Shown: one piece after another, positions 8,772-18,001 of the stretch
Layout of the letters: each line of letters opens with the position of its first letter
How positions within the stretch are numbered: position 1 is the first letter of the stretch
From: AP-15 sp963772965
Lineage (GTDB): Bacteria; Pseudomonadota; Alphaproteobacteria; ATCC43930; CGMCC-115725
NCBI GenBank assembly: GCA_963772965.1
Contig: CAVYZU010000004.1
Location: 473,910-537,909, forward strand
Reading direction: 5' to 3'
DNA length: 64,000 nucleotides
The notes under the pieces: model-generated
Told to the model about the DNA's origin: nothing
The model's input: the letters and a program-made list of their open reading frames with translations, nothing else
Database searches by the model: none
Position numbers and translations under genes: made by a program

Positions 8772-9731
8772 TCAGATCTTTAACAGCCGTCGGGCGTTGC
8801 CGTTTAACAATTTCTCTTTGTCTTCATTGGAGAGCGGCAGGGTCTCGGTCCATTTGGCGCCCGGAAGGTTGTCGACAAACGGATAGTCGACCGAGAACAT
8901 GATCCGGTCGATTCCAATTTCCATCATGCAATGCAATAAGGCGGGGTCGGAGAAGAAACCGCTCGTCGTCACGTAGAAGTGCTCAGCAAATACGTCGCGG
9001 AAGCTTTTGCTGCCGCTGCGGTCGCGCTCGAACCCCATGTTGATGCGCCACAATAGAAACGGCAGGCCCTCGCCGAAATGGCCGATGATTATCTTGAGAT
9101 TGGGATAAGCGTCGAATACGCCGCTTAGCACCAGTCTCACCCCCTGGGTCGCGGTTTCGACCGTAAACCCCCAGGCTGCGCGCAGCAGCGATGGATATTG
9201 CTCGACATAATCCTTGTAATAGGCTTCGACGACAGCGGGGTGCGGGATCGCCGGGTGCAGATAGAGCGGCACGTCGAGTGCCGCGGCGCGCTCGAAAATC
9301 GGCCAAAACCGCTTGTCGTCGAGAAAGACCCCATTGGTCAGGCCGTTGACCAGCGCCCCCTTGAAGCCGAGCTTGGTGACCGCGCGCTCGAGCTCGTCTG
9401 CTGCCGCTTTGGGCTCGGGCGTTGGGATCGCGGCAAAGGCTGCGAACCGATCGGGATGCGAGCGGACGGTCTCATGGAGCCGGTCGTTGGCGCCGCGCGC
9501 CAGCCGCACCGCGATTTCGGCGTCCATCTTTTGCATGCCTGGATTGGCGTGCGACAGAACCTGCAGATCGATGCCGGCCGCTTCCATCTCGGCGATCCGC
9601 CCCTGACCGACATCGTCGAGGCGTTCGGTAATACCCGGCGCATGCTGCGAGTCGGTGCCGGCGTAGAACTGTTTTATCTCGGGGTCGAGATAGTGCTCCT
9701 CGAGCGCGATAATGTAGGGCTTTGCCGCCAT
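8772..9731 (-). CDS. ACMSD-like amidohydrolase
   Basis: TIM-barrel amidohydrolase of the ACMSD / gamma-resorcylate decarboxylase group, 319 residues. The N terminus ALEEHYLDP, the internal YLHPAIPHP, the IIGHFGEGLPFLLWRIN strand and the catalytic Asp in FSVDYPF follow the decarboxylase subgroup, in which a Glu replaces the first His of the HxH motif. The family non-oxidatively decarboxylates or hydrolyses aromatic carboxylates; the substrate cannot be named. The aromatic-catabolism genes at 11-15 kb make a role in ring degradation plausible but not shown. Confidence 0.85.
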   Translation of the reverse strand: MAAKPYIIALEEHYLDPEIKQFYAGTDSQHAPGITERLDDVGQGRIAEMEAAGIDLQVLSHANPGMQKMDAEIAVRLARGANDRLHETVRSHPDRFAAFAAIPTPEPKAAADELERAVTKLGFKGALVNGLTNGVFLDDKRFWPIFERAAALDVPLYLHPAIPHPAVVEAYYKDYVEQYPSLLRAAWGFTVETATQGVRLVLSGVFDAYPNLKIIIGHFGEGLPFLLWRINMGFERDRSGSKSFRDVFAEHFYVTTSGFFSDPALLHCMMEIGIDRIMFSVDYPFVDNLPGAKWTETLPLSNEDKEKLLNGNARRLLKI

Positions 9732-9832
9732 TCTCCCCTCCCCGACCCTGTGTGACGGGTTGTTCTTCTAGCAGCCCGGCCCGAGCCTGTCACGCGGCAC
9801 AGGCGGCGCAAACTCGGCAACAGACGCGCTGA

Positions 9833-10717
9833 TTACGCGATCTTCAGCCAAACCAGCGCCAACAAACCCGCTGCCCAGCAGTAATAGGCAAACGGATCGA
9901 GCGCCGCGCTCTCTTCATGGCTGCGGAAGTAGCGCATCAGAAAAGCGGTGCTGGCGAAGGCAGTGACCGCGGCCACCGCCCCGGCGATCCACAACGTGCT
10001 CCCGCTCATCACCGCGGCGCCGTCGGCGAGCGGCAAATGCCGCAGTTTCGGAATTTCGAGAACCGCGGCACCCGCGATGACGGGCGTGGCCAGCAAAAAC
10101 GAAAACCCCGCCGCATCCTCATGCCGCAGCCCGACCAGAAGACCGCCGACGATTGTCGTCCCCGAGCGGGAAATCCCGGGGAAGAACGCCAACGTCTGAC
10201 AAAACCCGACAACGACGGCATCGCGCCAGTTTGCATCGCCAAGTTCGCGCCGATCAGCCGCGCGCAGCGCCCGGCGTCGCAACCGTTCCCCGCCGAACAG
10301 GACAAACCCGTTAAGGATCAGAAAAACCGCAGCGGCGACCGGGGAGCCGAACAAACGACGCAGCTTGTGTTCAAAGACAAACCCGAGCACAACCGCCGGC
10401 AACGTGCCGATGACCAGCAGTTTTATCAGGCGGCGATTTTCGACGGTCTTGTCGCTTTGGCCGATCAGCGCTAGAAATAAGGACCACCACACGCGCCAAA
10501 AGTAAACCAGCAGCGCCGTCGCGGTGCCGAGATGCAGCACGACAAGGAATGGCAAAAATTGCGGCGAATCCTGGTCGACATGCCAACCCAGCGCGGCCGG
10601 CAAAATGACTGCGTGACCGAGACTGCTTACCGGAAACAGCTCGCTGATCCCCTGGACAATCGCAAAAAAAATCGCTTGCAAGAAGGTCATGAATCCCCCG
10701 AACACCAGCCAACTCAT
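9833..10717 (-). CDS. uppP: Undecaprenyl-diphosphatase UppP (BacA)
   Basis: Membrane phosphatase that converts undecaprenyl diphosphate to the monophosphate carrier for cell-wall synthesis; extra copies give bacitracin resistance. Signature segments are intact: QGISELFPVSSLGHAVI and FFPGISRSGTTIVGGLLVGL, with eight hydrophobic helices. The family usually begins at the MTFLQAIFFAIVQG position (ATG 10690), so the extra MSWLVFGGF leader may not be translated. Monocistronic on the minus strand. Confidence 0.93.
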   Translation of the reverse strand: MSWLVFGGFMTFLQAIFFAIVQGISELFPVSSLGHAVILPAALGWHVDQDSPQFLPFLVVLHLGTATALLVYFWRVWWSLFLALIGQSDKTVENRRLIKLLVIGTLPAVVLGFVFEHKLRRLFGSPVAAAVFLILNGFVLFGGERLRRRALRAADRRELGDANWRDAVVVGFCQTLAFFPGISRSGTTIVGGLLVGLRHEDAAGFSFLLATPVIAGAAVLEIPKLRHLPLADGAAVMSGSTLWIAGAVAAVTAFASTAFLMRYFRSHEESAALDPFAYYCWAAGLLALVWLKIA

Positions 10718-10863
10718 TCTTCCGGTACGGGCGTGCGCAGACCTTCATCCGCCGGTAAGCGTGAGGCGGCGCTCGCTTGCGTCGTCCACTTAACCTGACA
10801 TTATCTGCGAAGGATCGCTTGCCGAGTAACCAACACAGGATGGTACGTCAAGCGCAGCCGTCT

Positions 10864-11097
10864 TTATGAGATGCACTCGCCACAGACGCGGGACTGCACC
10901 TCCGGTGTCACCTGCACTGGCTCATTGCTTATGTCAGTAAAGTATTGATCGCTCAGCTGTGCAATGGAGTTAGCGACCTTCCAAAAATGTCCGTTCCAAT
11001 GGCCAATCACCCATTCGGGAATGACAGGCATGGTGTTGTTGACACCTCGATGCTGCCGAGGAACAAGTGCATACAATCCGATTTTCCGCGTCTGCAT
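10864..11097 (-). CDS. Short hypothetical protein
   Basis: A 77-codon frame beginning MQTRKIGLYALVPRQH and containing PEWVIGHWNGHFWKVANSIA, with GGGGTGAG about 4 nt before its ATG. No family is recognised. The composition is protein-like and the GC content is lower than that of its neighbours, but there is no other support; it could be the remnant of a transferred gene. The rest of 10718-11309 holds nothing recognisable. Confidence 0.35.
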   Translation of the reverse strand: MQTRKIGLYALVPRQHRGVNNTMPVIPEWVIGHWNGHFWKVANSIAQLSDQYFTDISNEPVQVTPEVQSRVCGECIS

Positions 11098-11309
11098 GTC
11101 TCACCCCAAGATTTTATCGTCACGGCTCGAATGCTAAGGAGATAGCGAAAACATTTGGCTATTTTAAGGCGAGATATCCGCTAACCGACCTGACCCGAAG
11201 CGGCAAGCCATTGCCGACGATAGAACACTCGAACTGGTCTTCGGCCGCGCACCCGAACTTCATCAACTCGCTCGACAACCGTCGACGAGACCAGCGGCAG
11301 CCCTAAGGT

Positions 11310-12398
11310 TCAACGGCTCGCTTCAGGCTTTAACACGCCGCGGCGGATCTGGTCGCGTTCGATCGATTCGAACAGCGCGCGGAAATTCCCCTCGCCAAAC
11401 CCCTCATTGCCCTTGCGCTGAATAATCTCGAAAAAGATCGGGCCGATCACCGTATCGGTGAAAATCTGCAACAGCAGTCCCTGCCCCTCCCCGGGCGCGC
11501 CGTCGATCAAGATGCGGTCTTTCTGTAGTCGCCCGAGATCCTCGCCGTGCCCCGGTATCCGAGCATCGATCACCTCGTAATAAGTGTCGGGGACCGACAT
11601 GAACGAAATATCGCGCTCGCGTAATGCTTCGACCGTCTTGTAGATCTCATCGGTTCCAAGTGCGATGTGCTGTATCCCCTCGCCGTGATAAGCCTCGAGG
11701 TATTCGGCAATCTGGGATTTATCGTCGGCGCTTTCATTGATGGGGATGCGAATCTTTCCATCGGGACTGGTCATTGCCTTTGAGCGCAGTCCGGTCAATT
11801 TGCCTTCGATGTCAAAATAGCGAACCTCGCGAAAATCAAAGAGCCGCTCATAGAACTCGGCCCACAGACCCATGCGCCCGCGATGCACATTGTGGGTCAA
11901 ATGGTCGATACGGGTGAGCCCTAGCCCGGCATTTGGCTTTTCACCTGCCAACGGGACGAAATCGACATCGTAGATCGTGTGCTCGCCATAGCGGTCGACG
12001 AAATAAATCAGACTGCCGCCGATGCCTTCGATCGCCGGGATGTTGAGCTCCATTGGCCCGACTTTGCCCTCGACGGGCTTGGCGCCCAATGAGAGCGCGC
12101 GCTGATAAGCCTTGGCGGCGTCGGCGACGCGAAAGGCAATTGCGCAAATCGAAGGACCATGCAGCCGGGCAAATGCCTGGGCAAAGCTTTCGGGCTCCGC
12201 GTTCAGGATGAAATGGATGTCGCCCTGCTTGTAGAGCGTCACATTCTTTGAGCGGTGGCGCGCCGCGGCGACAAACCCCATGCGCTCGAACAAGGCCGCC
12301 AGTGCCTGCGGGTCGGGCCCGGTATATTCGACAAATTCGAACCCGTCCGTCCCCATCGGGTTTTCCCAAAGATCGCGTCTTTCCTGAGCGGCCGCCAT
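11310..12398 (-). CDS. hppD: 4-Hydroxyphenylpyruvate dioxygenase
   Basis: Fe(II)-dependent dioxygenase turning 4-hydroxyphenylpyruvate into homogentisate in tyrosine degradation. Two VOC-type repeats are visible; the iron ligands fall in IDHLTHNVHRG, GIQHIALGTD and FFEIIQRKGNEGFGEGNF, and the C-terminal closing helix (ALFESIERDQIRRGVL) is present. ATG 12398, preceded by GGAGGT at 12402-12407, is preferred over the in-frame ATG 12419. It lies downstream of the HpaB-like gene on the same strand, pointing to an aromatic-acid catabolic unit. Confidence 0.95.
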   Translation of the reverse strand: MAAAQERRDLWENPMGTDGFEFVEYTGPDPQALAALFERMGFVAAARHRSKNVTLYKQGDIHFILNAEPESFAQAFARLHGPSICAIAFRVADAAKAYQRALSLGAKPVEGKVGPMELNIPAIEGIGGSLIYFVDRYGEHTIYDVDFVPLAGEKPNAGLGLTRIDHLTHNVHRGRMGLWAEFYERLFDFREVRYFDIEGKLTGLRSKAMTSPDGKIRIPINESADDKSQIAEYLEAYHGEGIQHIALGTDEIYKTVEALRERDISFMSVPDTYYEVIDARIPGHGEDLGRLQKDRILIDGAPGEGQGLLLQIFTDTVIGPIFFEIIQRKGNEGFGEGNFRALFESIERDQIRRGVLKPEASR

Positions 12399-12528
12399 GG
12401 GACCTCCCGATCGCCTCAATACCGAAGAATCATGTAATCCCCCCTGCCCTCCCCGCCAAGAACAGCGGAGCCCATTGGCCGGGGCCGGCTAGCCACTCGA
12501 CGAAAAGACGATTAATGGCGGATTTCAA

Positions 12529-14037
12529 CTAATCTTTGGCACCGGCCGGTGGCGCGGCAGGGCGGCGGACGGCGATGGGGCCGGTGCGGATGCCCTCAAG
12601 GTCGATGTCGGGCATCGCCAGGTCGAGCGCGCTGCAAACCGCGTTAGCCAGATTGTTGTAGTCGCGGAAACTGCGACGGAGCCAGTTGCGCCAATTCGGC
12701 ATGCCGCCGCTGGCATGCGCTTCGAAGGCGGCTTCGCGACCGTCGAGCGCCGAGGAAACGTGGTCCCAGGCCATTTGCAGCAAGGCTGATCGCTGCAGTG
12801 CTGTGTAACCGCCGCTGCCAAACGACTCTTCGAGCCCCGCCGCGAGCTCGGGCGACGCTAGATCGCGATCGGAAGGGGCGACAACGAGCGAGGAGCCGGG
12901 CACGATCCGCAGGATCTCGGCCATTCGCGCGCGTGCTCGCATCAGCTGAATGCCGCCTGCCGCGAGATGGGCGTGACGCGGAAAGCAATAGCCCTCGGGG
13001 GTGAAATCAGGATCGCGCTCGGCGGCGGTCAGACTGCTGCGCACGGTCTGGATGCTGACGACGAGATCGATCAAGTATTCGGTCGTCTGATTGTGATCCT
13101 TAAGGCCCATTGCGTGGCTCAAGGCCAGCGCCAAGCCCAAGGTGAATTCCGCCTTGGCGAGCCAGCCGTAAAGATGATGCCAGCGTAGCCAGCGCGGAAT
13201 CGCCTCTGGCGTCGGGTCGACAAAAAACAGCCGCTCCCATGGGATCAGGACGTTGTCGAGCCACATCTGGCCGTCGAGCTCGTCAAAGCGGCTGGAGAGC
13301 GGCGAGACAAACGGGTTGTCGTCGCGAGTGGCGCGCTTGCGGCACAGCACAGTCACGCCGGGAGCATTGACCGGCACGATAAAGCTTGCGGGGCGGCCGT
13401 CGATCTCCATTCGTGACAACGCGCCGACATAGACATCCTCGGCATAGGCCGGGCTCGTATGCATGCCGAGCCGGCCCGAGATCACGATCCCGGCATCGGT
13501 CTCGCGCATCAGCTTCAGCGCTACCCGGCCGGCGGGATCGGGGCGAAGACGCTGGCCGATGATCGGGGCGCCGCCGCAATAGGTTAAAAAGCGGCCGGTG
13601 CGGGCGATGTCGTTGCGGTAGGCTGCCGCCTCGGCGACCTGCGCGGCCGGGGCATCGCCCGATTGCGCCGCGGTCTGGACGCCGAGCGCGATCAGATTGC
13701 CGTAGGCCGGCGTGTGGGTGACGTTGCCGGCGGTCAAAAAAATCGTCTTGGCAAAGGACCGACCCATGCCGACCAGATCGGCGCTCTCTTTTGGCGCGAC
13801 ATAAGCCCATGGCACCAGTTCGCCGTTTGCCATGTGGGGCGACAGCAGGATTTCGCGCCATTCCGGGTCGAGATGACGGTCGTACCAGGCGCAATATTCG
13901 TCGACCATCGCGCGCGTCGCCGGGTGGATGTTGACGTCCTCCACCCAGTCCTCGCCCATGATCCACACCCGGCGCCCGTCACGCAGCGCCTCGCGGTAGT
14001 CAGCTCCCGTCCGCATCAAAAAGCCTAAACTCTGCAT
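12529..14037 (-). CDS. 4-Hydroxyphenylacetate 3-hydroxylase (HpaB) family flavin monooxygenase
   Basis: FADH2-dependent ring hydroxylase of the HpaB / 4-hydroxybutyryl-CoA dehydratase fold, about 502 residues. The N terminus (TGADYREALRDGRRVWIMGE, EDVNIHP), SFAKTIFLTAGNVTHTPAYG, the GPA-like block TDAGIVISGRLGMHTSPAYA and LDNVLIPWERLFF are family patterns, as is the C-terminal helical part (LVVAPSDRDLASPE). A flavin reductase partner (HpaC) is not in the window. ATG 14037 is used; a longer frame to 14088 overlaps the divergent permease gene. Neighbours hppD and an AAHS permease imply a phenolic acid substrate, possibly 4-hydroxyphenylacetate. Confidence 0.88.
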   Translation of the reverse strand: MQSLGFLMRTGADYREALRDGRRVWIMGEDWVEDVNIHPATRAMVDEYCAWYDRHLDPEWREILLSPHMANGELVPWAYVAPKESADLVGMGRSFAKTIFLTAGNVTHTPAYGNLIALGVQTAAQSGDAPAAQVAEAAAYRNDIARTGRFLTYCGGAPIIGQRLRPDPAGRVALKLMRETDAGIVISGRLGMHTSPAYAEDVYVGALSRMEIDGRPASFIVPVNAPGVTVLCRKRATRDDNPFVSPLSSRFDELDGQMWLDNVLIPWERLFFVDPTPEAIPRWLRWHHLYGWLAKAEFTLGLALALSHAMGLKDHNQTTEYLIDLVVSIQTVRSSLTAAERDPDFTPEGYCFPRHAHLAAGGIQLMRARARMAEILRIVPGSSLVVAPSDRDLASPELAAGLEESFGSGGYTALQRSALLQMAWDHVSSALDGREAAFEAHASGGMPNWRNWLRRSFRDYNNLANAVCSALDLAMPDIDLEGIRTGPIAVRRPAAPPAGAKD

Positions 14038-14118
14038 TTGCTTAGTGAGGCTTGCGCAGCCGCCCGGAAAATGCAACACGGGCTGCAAAAACCGCGGGCA
14101 ATCGAGGGAGGCGACAGA

Positions 14119-15471
14119 GTGGTCGAAGCAGTGTCATCACCGATCGAGACGGCGCTCGAAAACCAGCGGCTCGGGAGCCTGCAGATGCGGGTCGCCGTGC
14201 TGTGCACGCTGGTCCAAATCTGCGACGGCTACGATATCAACTCGATCGGCTGGGCGGTGCCGTCATTGATCCATACTTGGCATCTGCCGCCGCCCGCATT
14301 TACCACCGCTTTCTTGTGGTCGAGCATCGGAATTATGATCGGCGCGCTATCAGCGGGGCCGATCGGCGACCGTTTCGGCCGCCGGCCTTTGCTGATCGGC
14401 AGCTTGTCGATCTTTGGCATCGCCTCATTGCTGAGCGGCGTTGCCGGCTCGCTGTTGATACTGAGCGTGCTGCGCTTTTTTACCGGGCTCGGCATCGGTG
14501 GCGCCTTCCCGGGCGCTGCGACCTTGGCCGGCGATTACGCCCCGCGGCGGCTGCGCGCGACGATGATCATGGCGACCTTTACCGGGGCTCCGATCGGCGG
14601 GTTTCTCGGTGGCCAGCTCGTTGCCCTGTTGCTGCATCAAGGTTTCGCCTGGCCGGTCATCTTTTTTATCGGCGGCGCGTTCCCGGTGGTCTTGGTGGTG
14701 GTGCTCGCGTTCTGGCTGCCGGAATCGCCGCGTTTTTTGGCGGCGCGAGCCAATCTGGCGCCGCGCGACCGCGCCTTGTTGCACCGCCTCGACATCGCGC
14801 CGGGTGAGGTCCAACGCCACACCATCGACCTCCCCCGCGGCAACCCGATCAAGATGCTGTTCGGCGAAGGCTATGCGCTGCAGACCATTTTGCTGTGGAT
14901 CATCTTTTTCTGCAGCCTGATGAACCTGTTCTTGTTCGGGTATTGGCTGCCCACCGTCCTCAACCTGATCGGCTTTACCCCGAGCCAGGCGGTGTTTGCT
15001 TCGAGCTTGCGCGATTTCGGCGCGATCTGGGCGGCGCTCTATCTCGGACTGCTGATCGATCGGGTCGGCCCGGAGCGTTCGCTCGCCTTCCACTATGCGG
15101 TGGGAGCGGTGTTTATCGCGCTGATTTCGCTGGTGGCAATGCCGTATGCGGTGCTGCTGGCGGTGATCTTTTTCTCCGGCATGACAATCATCGGCAGCCA
15201 GACCGGCGCCAACGCGACCTGCGGCGCGCTCTACCCGGCGCGGATGCGGACCAGCGGGCTCGGCTGGGCGCTCGGCATCGGCCGGCTTGGCGGCATCGCC
15301 GCCCCGGCTTTGGGCGGCTATTTGTTGGCGCTGAAATTGCCGCCGACCCACATCTTTTTGAGCGCCTGCCTGTTTGCGATCATAGCCGCGGTCGCGACCG
15401 GGCTGTTGGCGTTGTGCGGTTCGCGGCTCGGGCGCACCGCCGAACCCGCCCCCTCCCCGACCCGCGCCTGA
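14119..15471 (+). CDS. MFS aromatic acid:H+ symporter (AAHS family)
   Basis: Twelve-helix major facilitator of the PcaK/BenK class. The MFS loop 2-3 motif DRFGRRPLL, the QICDGYDINSIGWAVPSLI first helix with the family DGYD Asp, and the loop 8-9 DRVGPER are visible. GTG 14119 with GGGAGGCGACAGA upstream gives a natural N terminus; the frame is open further up, but that part lies over the start of the divergent HpaB gene. Divergent transcription from the HpaB-like/hppD pair suggests it imports their aromatic substrate. Confidence 0.9.
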   Translation: MVEAVSSPIETALENQRLGSLQMRVAVLCTLVQICDGYDINSIGWAVPSLIHTWHLPPPAFTTAFLWSSIGIMIGALSAGPIGDRFGRRPLLIGSLSIFGIASLLSGVAGSLLILSVLRFFTGLGIGGAFPGAATLAGDYAPRRLRATMIMATFTGAPIGGFLGGQLVALLLHQGFAWPVIFFIGGAFPVVLVVVLAFWLPESPRFLAARANLAPRDRALLHRLDIAPGEVQRHTIDLPRGNPIKMLFGEGYALQTILLWIIFFCSLMNLFLFGYWLPTVLNLIGFTPSQAVFASSLRDFGAIWAALYLGLLIDRVGPERSLAFHYAVGAVFIALISLVAMPYAVLLAVIFFSGMTIIGSQTGANATCGALYPARMRTSGLGWALGIGRLGGIAAPALGGYLLALKLPPTHIFLSACLFAIIAAVATGLLALCGSRLGRTAEPAPSPTRA

Positions 15472-15485
15472 CCCCCGGCGGCGCC

Positions 15486-15660
15486 GAGAGCAAATTCCCG
15501 TGCAACCGGGAAATAACCGGGAATTTTGCCGATTGGGCCGCCGGTGGCGTCATAAAGGTGAGCTAATTCAATTGGTTGAGAGCAAATTCCCGTGGCCGGC
15601 TAACCGGGAATTTGCCGCAGCTAACCGGGAATTTCCTCGCCTTAACCGGGAATTCACGGG
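15486..15660. repeat. Cluster of CCGGGAATT-type short repeats
   Basis: GAGAGCAAATTCCCGTG occurs at 15486-15502 and 15578-15594, and TAACCGGGAATT at about 15514, 15601, 15622 and 15643. The motif and its complement (AATTCCCG) alternate, so the region can form several hairpins. The remaining sequence of 15472-15914 has no supportable gene. Confidence 0.75.
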
Positions 15661-15914
15661 AAGTCCCCGACCGCGCGCCCATCCTTCCCCCGCCATTGCA
15701 AGTTACCCCGCAATCACGGCGATCGCGTGACGCCCTGACCTGCCCTCCTTCGCCCCCTGCCCTACCCGCCCTGTGCTCCCGAATGGCGTCCACCCGAGGA
15801 AGTCGCGACCCTCGGATGATTGCCGTCTGGCCGCAACCCGGAGCGATCGTGTAGGATGAATCGATTGCACGCTGGCTCGGCGTGCATCCCCATCATTTGC
15901 CCCGGAGATCAGCA

Positions 15915-16790
15915 ATGACCGACACAGCCGAATACACGCCGCCCAAGGTCTGGACCGCCAAGCCGGCGCTTGGCCGGTTCGCCAACATCAACCGCCCGAC
16001 AGCAGGCGCCCAATACGACAAGGAATTGCCGGTCGGCCGCCACCCGATGCAGCTCTACTCGCTCGGCACGCCAAACGGCGTCAAGGTCACGATCATGCTC
16101 GAAGAGCTGCTCGCAGCCGGCCACAAAGGTGCGGAATACGACGCCTGGCTGATCAAGATCAACGACGGCGACCAGTTCGGCAGCGGCTTTGTCGCGATCA
16201 ACCCGAACTCAAAGATCCCGGCCTTGCTCGACCGCAGCGGCCCCAAGCCGATCCGGGTGTTCGAGACCGGCGCCATCCTGGTGCACCTGGCCGAGAAATT
16301 CGGCGCGTTCCTGCCGACCGAGCCCGCCGCGCGCGCTGAATGCCTGTCCTGGCTGTTTTGGCAGATGGGCAGCACGCCCTATGTCGGCGGCGGCTTTGGC
16401 CACTTCTACGCCTACGCGCCGGTCAAGATCGAATATGCGATCGACCGCTTCACGATGGAAACCAAGCGCCTGCTCGACGTCCTCGATCGCCGCCTCGGAG
16501 AAAGCAAATACGTCGCCGGCCCCGAATACACGATCGCCGATATGGCGATCTGGCCGTGGTATGGCGGGCTGGTGAAGTTCGACTCCTACGGCGGAGGCGA
16601 GTTCCTCAGCGTGCAGGACTACAAGAACGTGCAGCGCTGGACCGACATGATCTACGAGCGCCCCGCGGTCAAGCGCGGCCGCATGGTCAACCGCCTCTCC
16701 GGCGAGCCTTCGACCCAATTGCACGAGCGCCACGACGCCAGCGATTTCGAGACCAAGACCGCCGACAAGCTCGCCGCCGCCGCGCAGTAA
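15915..16790 (+). CDS. yghU: Glutathione S-transferase, YghU type
   Basis: Cytosolic GST of the Nu class (disulfide-bond reductase type), 291 residues. The long N-terminal extension (YTPPKVWTAKPALGRFANIN RPTAG) and thioredoxin-like domain LYSLGTPNGVKVTIMLEELL are characteristic, followed by INPNSKIPALLD, the helical domain with QMGSTPYVGGGFGHFYAYAP and the C-terminal IADMAIWPWYGG. Members use two glutathiones as a disulfide reductase and organic hydroperoxidase. ATG 15915 fits the family; an open leader upstream does not. Confidence 0.93.
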   Translation: MTDTAEYTPPKVWTAKPALGRFANINRPTAGAQYDKELPVGRHPMQLYSLGTPNGVKVTIMLEELLAAGHKGAEYDAWLIKINDGDQFGSGFVAINPNSKIPALLDRSGPKPIRVFETGAILVHLAEKFGAFLPTEPAARAECLSWLFWQMGSTPYVGGGFGHFYAYAPVKIEYAIDRFTMETKRLLDVLDRRLGESKYVAGPEYTIADMAIWPWYGGLVKFDSYGGGEFLSVQDYKNVQRWTDMIYERPAVKRGRMVNRLSGEPSTQLHERHDASDFETKTADKLAAAAQ

Positions 16791-16826
16791 GGGTCGCCGC
16801 CTTTTCCCACCCCCGCCCCTTTCGTC

Positions 16827-16850
16827 CCCTCCCCCGCTTGCGGGGGAGGG
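16827..16850. terminator. Perfect 11-bp hairpin between convergent genes
   Basis: CCCTCCCCCGC, TT, GCGGGGGAGGG is a perfect inverted repeat 37 nt past the yghU stop and before the convergent CmcJ-like gene. It is a common alphaproteobacterial intergenic hairpin type and could serve as a bidirectional terminator or simply be a dispersed palindromic repeat. Confidence 0.5.
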
Positions 16851-16907
16851 TTAGGGTGGGGGCTTGCGACGCGACCCCTTTAACAGAACGCCTTTAAAAA
16901 ACCGCCG

Positions 16908-17729
16908 TCAGGCGCCCGGCGGGAAGAACACCAGGGTGCGCACCTCGATGCTTTCGCGCGGCGGGGCACCTGACGTCAGCGGGTTCTCGAACGAGGTGTG
17001 GAACGACAACCGGGCGCGGCCGTCATTGGCGCTGTCATGCACTCGGATCAGGATCACCTCGTCGGGCTGCTGCTCCGAGAAATAGTACCAGCGGTGCCTC
17101 GGGTTATACTCGACGCGCGAGGTCTCGCCGCGCACATGCGAATAGACCAGATCGCTGGCGATCAGATCGTCATCGGTAAAGCTCCGCGCGTCGCACAGCG
17201 CCAGCGGTAAATCGAGCACCGGCCCGCGGATCGGCCGCCACACATTGACGATGCCAAAGCGGTGCTTCAGCAATTCCTCGGCATCGGCGCCCATATGGTC
17301 GCGCACCCGGCGCGGCGCCGAGTTGACGGTGTGGTCGTTGTGCACCTGCCGCGACGGCTTCGCCAAGCCCTCCCGCGTCGCGTTGCGCACATTGTGGTCA
17401 AAGACAAAGACGCGGCTGGCGCCCAGTTTGTCGCGCAATAGCTGCTGGACTTCCGGATAGTAGACGCTCTTGATCTGCTCGGGATCATAGAAATCGGCAA
17501 CCGCGGTCGGCGCCTTGATCAGCTGAAAACCGTTGCGGTCGAGCGTGAATTCGAACTCGCGGCCGCGTGCGTCCTCGATCGTGACGTCGTGCGGATCGTC
17601 GATGCCGTTCGCGCGCGGCACACCCGGTGGCGGCTCGATGCGGTAATAAGCCGGCTTTTCGGCGCCGCGCTTCAGGTAATGGAGCGTCGAGGTCAGGATT
17701 CTCGGTTCAACAGCGACATCCAACGGCAT
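16908..17729 (-). CDS. CmcJ/NvfI (AsaB-like) family oxidoreductase
   Basis: About 273 residues related to the fungal/bacterial CmcJ, AsaB and gibberellin-desaturase-like family. Recognisable stretches are VFVFDHNVRNAT, the HNDHT motif in RQVHNDHTVNSAPRRVRDHM, FGIVNVWRPIRGPVLDLPLA, LCDARSF and the C-terminal SFHTSFENP with a VRTLVFFP ending. The His and Asp residues match the putative Fe(II)/2-oxoglutarate site of the family. The reaction here is unknown and the gene stands alone. Confidence 0.85.
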   Translation of the reverse strand: MPLDVAVEPRILTSTLHYLKRGAEKPAYYRIEPPPGVPRANGIDDPHDVTIEDARGREFEFTLDRNGFQLIKAPTAVADFYDPEQIKSVYYPEVQQLLRDKLGASRVFVFDHNVRNATREGLAKPSRQVHNDHTVNSAPRRVRDHMGADAEELLKHRFGIVNVWRPIRGPVLDLPLALCDARSFTDDDLIASDLVYSHVRGETSRVEYNPRHRWYYFSEQQPDEVILIRVHDSANDGRARLSFHTSFENPLTSGAPPRESIEVRTLVFFPPGA

Positions 17730-18001
17730 GATTTTACTCCTCCGATACTTCTTCTCACTCGGTAGCTACAGCCTCAGCGCGTCCCAATCCGACCCGCATC
17801 GAGACATCGCGACCCGCCACTACTCCACGCCACCGCGCAGCTGTCAATCGCGATCACACGGGAAAATCGCCGGAGGAAGAAAAATACCATCAAATAGGTG
17901 TACTTTGTACGTTTCAGTTGCCGGTGGGCAGTTCCGCCCTACGACCCTCTGCGGTCGCCCTACAGCGGCAAGGTGATTTAGCATTGCTACTGTTGGAGAT
18001 G
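17730..18001. other. Intergenic, boundary to AT-richer island
   Basis: No gene or clear signal. Base composition shifts here from the GC-rich chromosome to the AT-richer sequence of the split FAD/STAND gene. Confidence 0.4.

Noticed and set aside
14425..15351. Minus-strand open frame of about 300 codons opposite the AAHS permease
   Set aside because: Very Arg/Gln-rich with no domain pattern; shadow of the permease.
15486..15660. CRISPR array
   Set aside because: Repeat units are short and unevenly spaced, spacers are not of uniform length and no cas genes are present.
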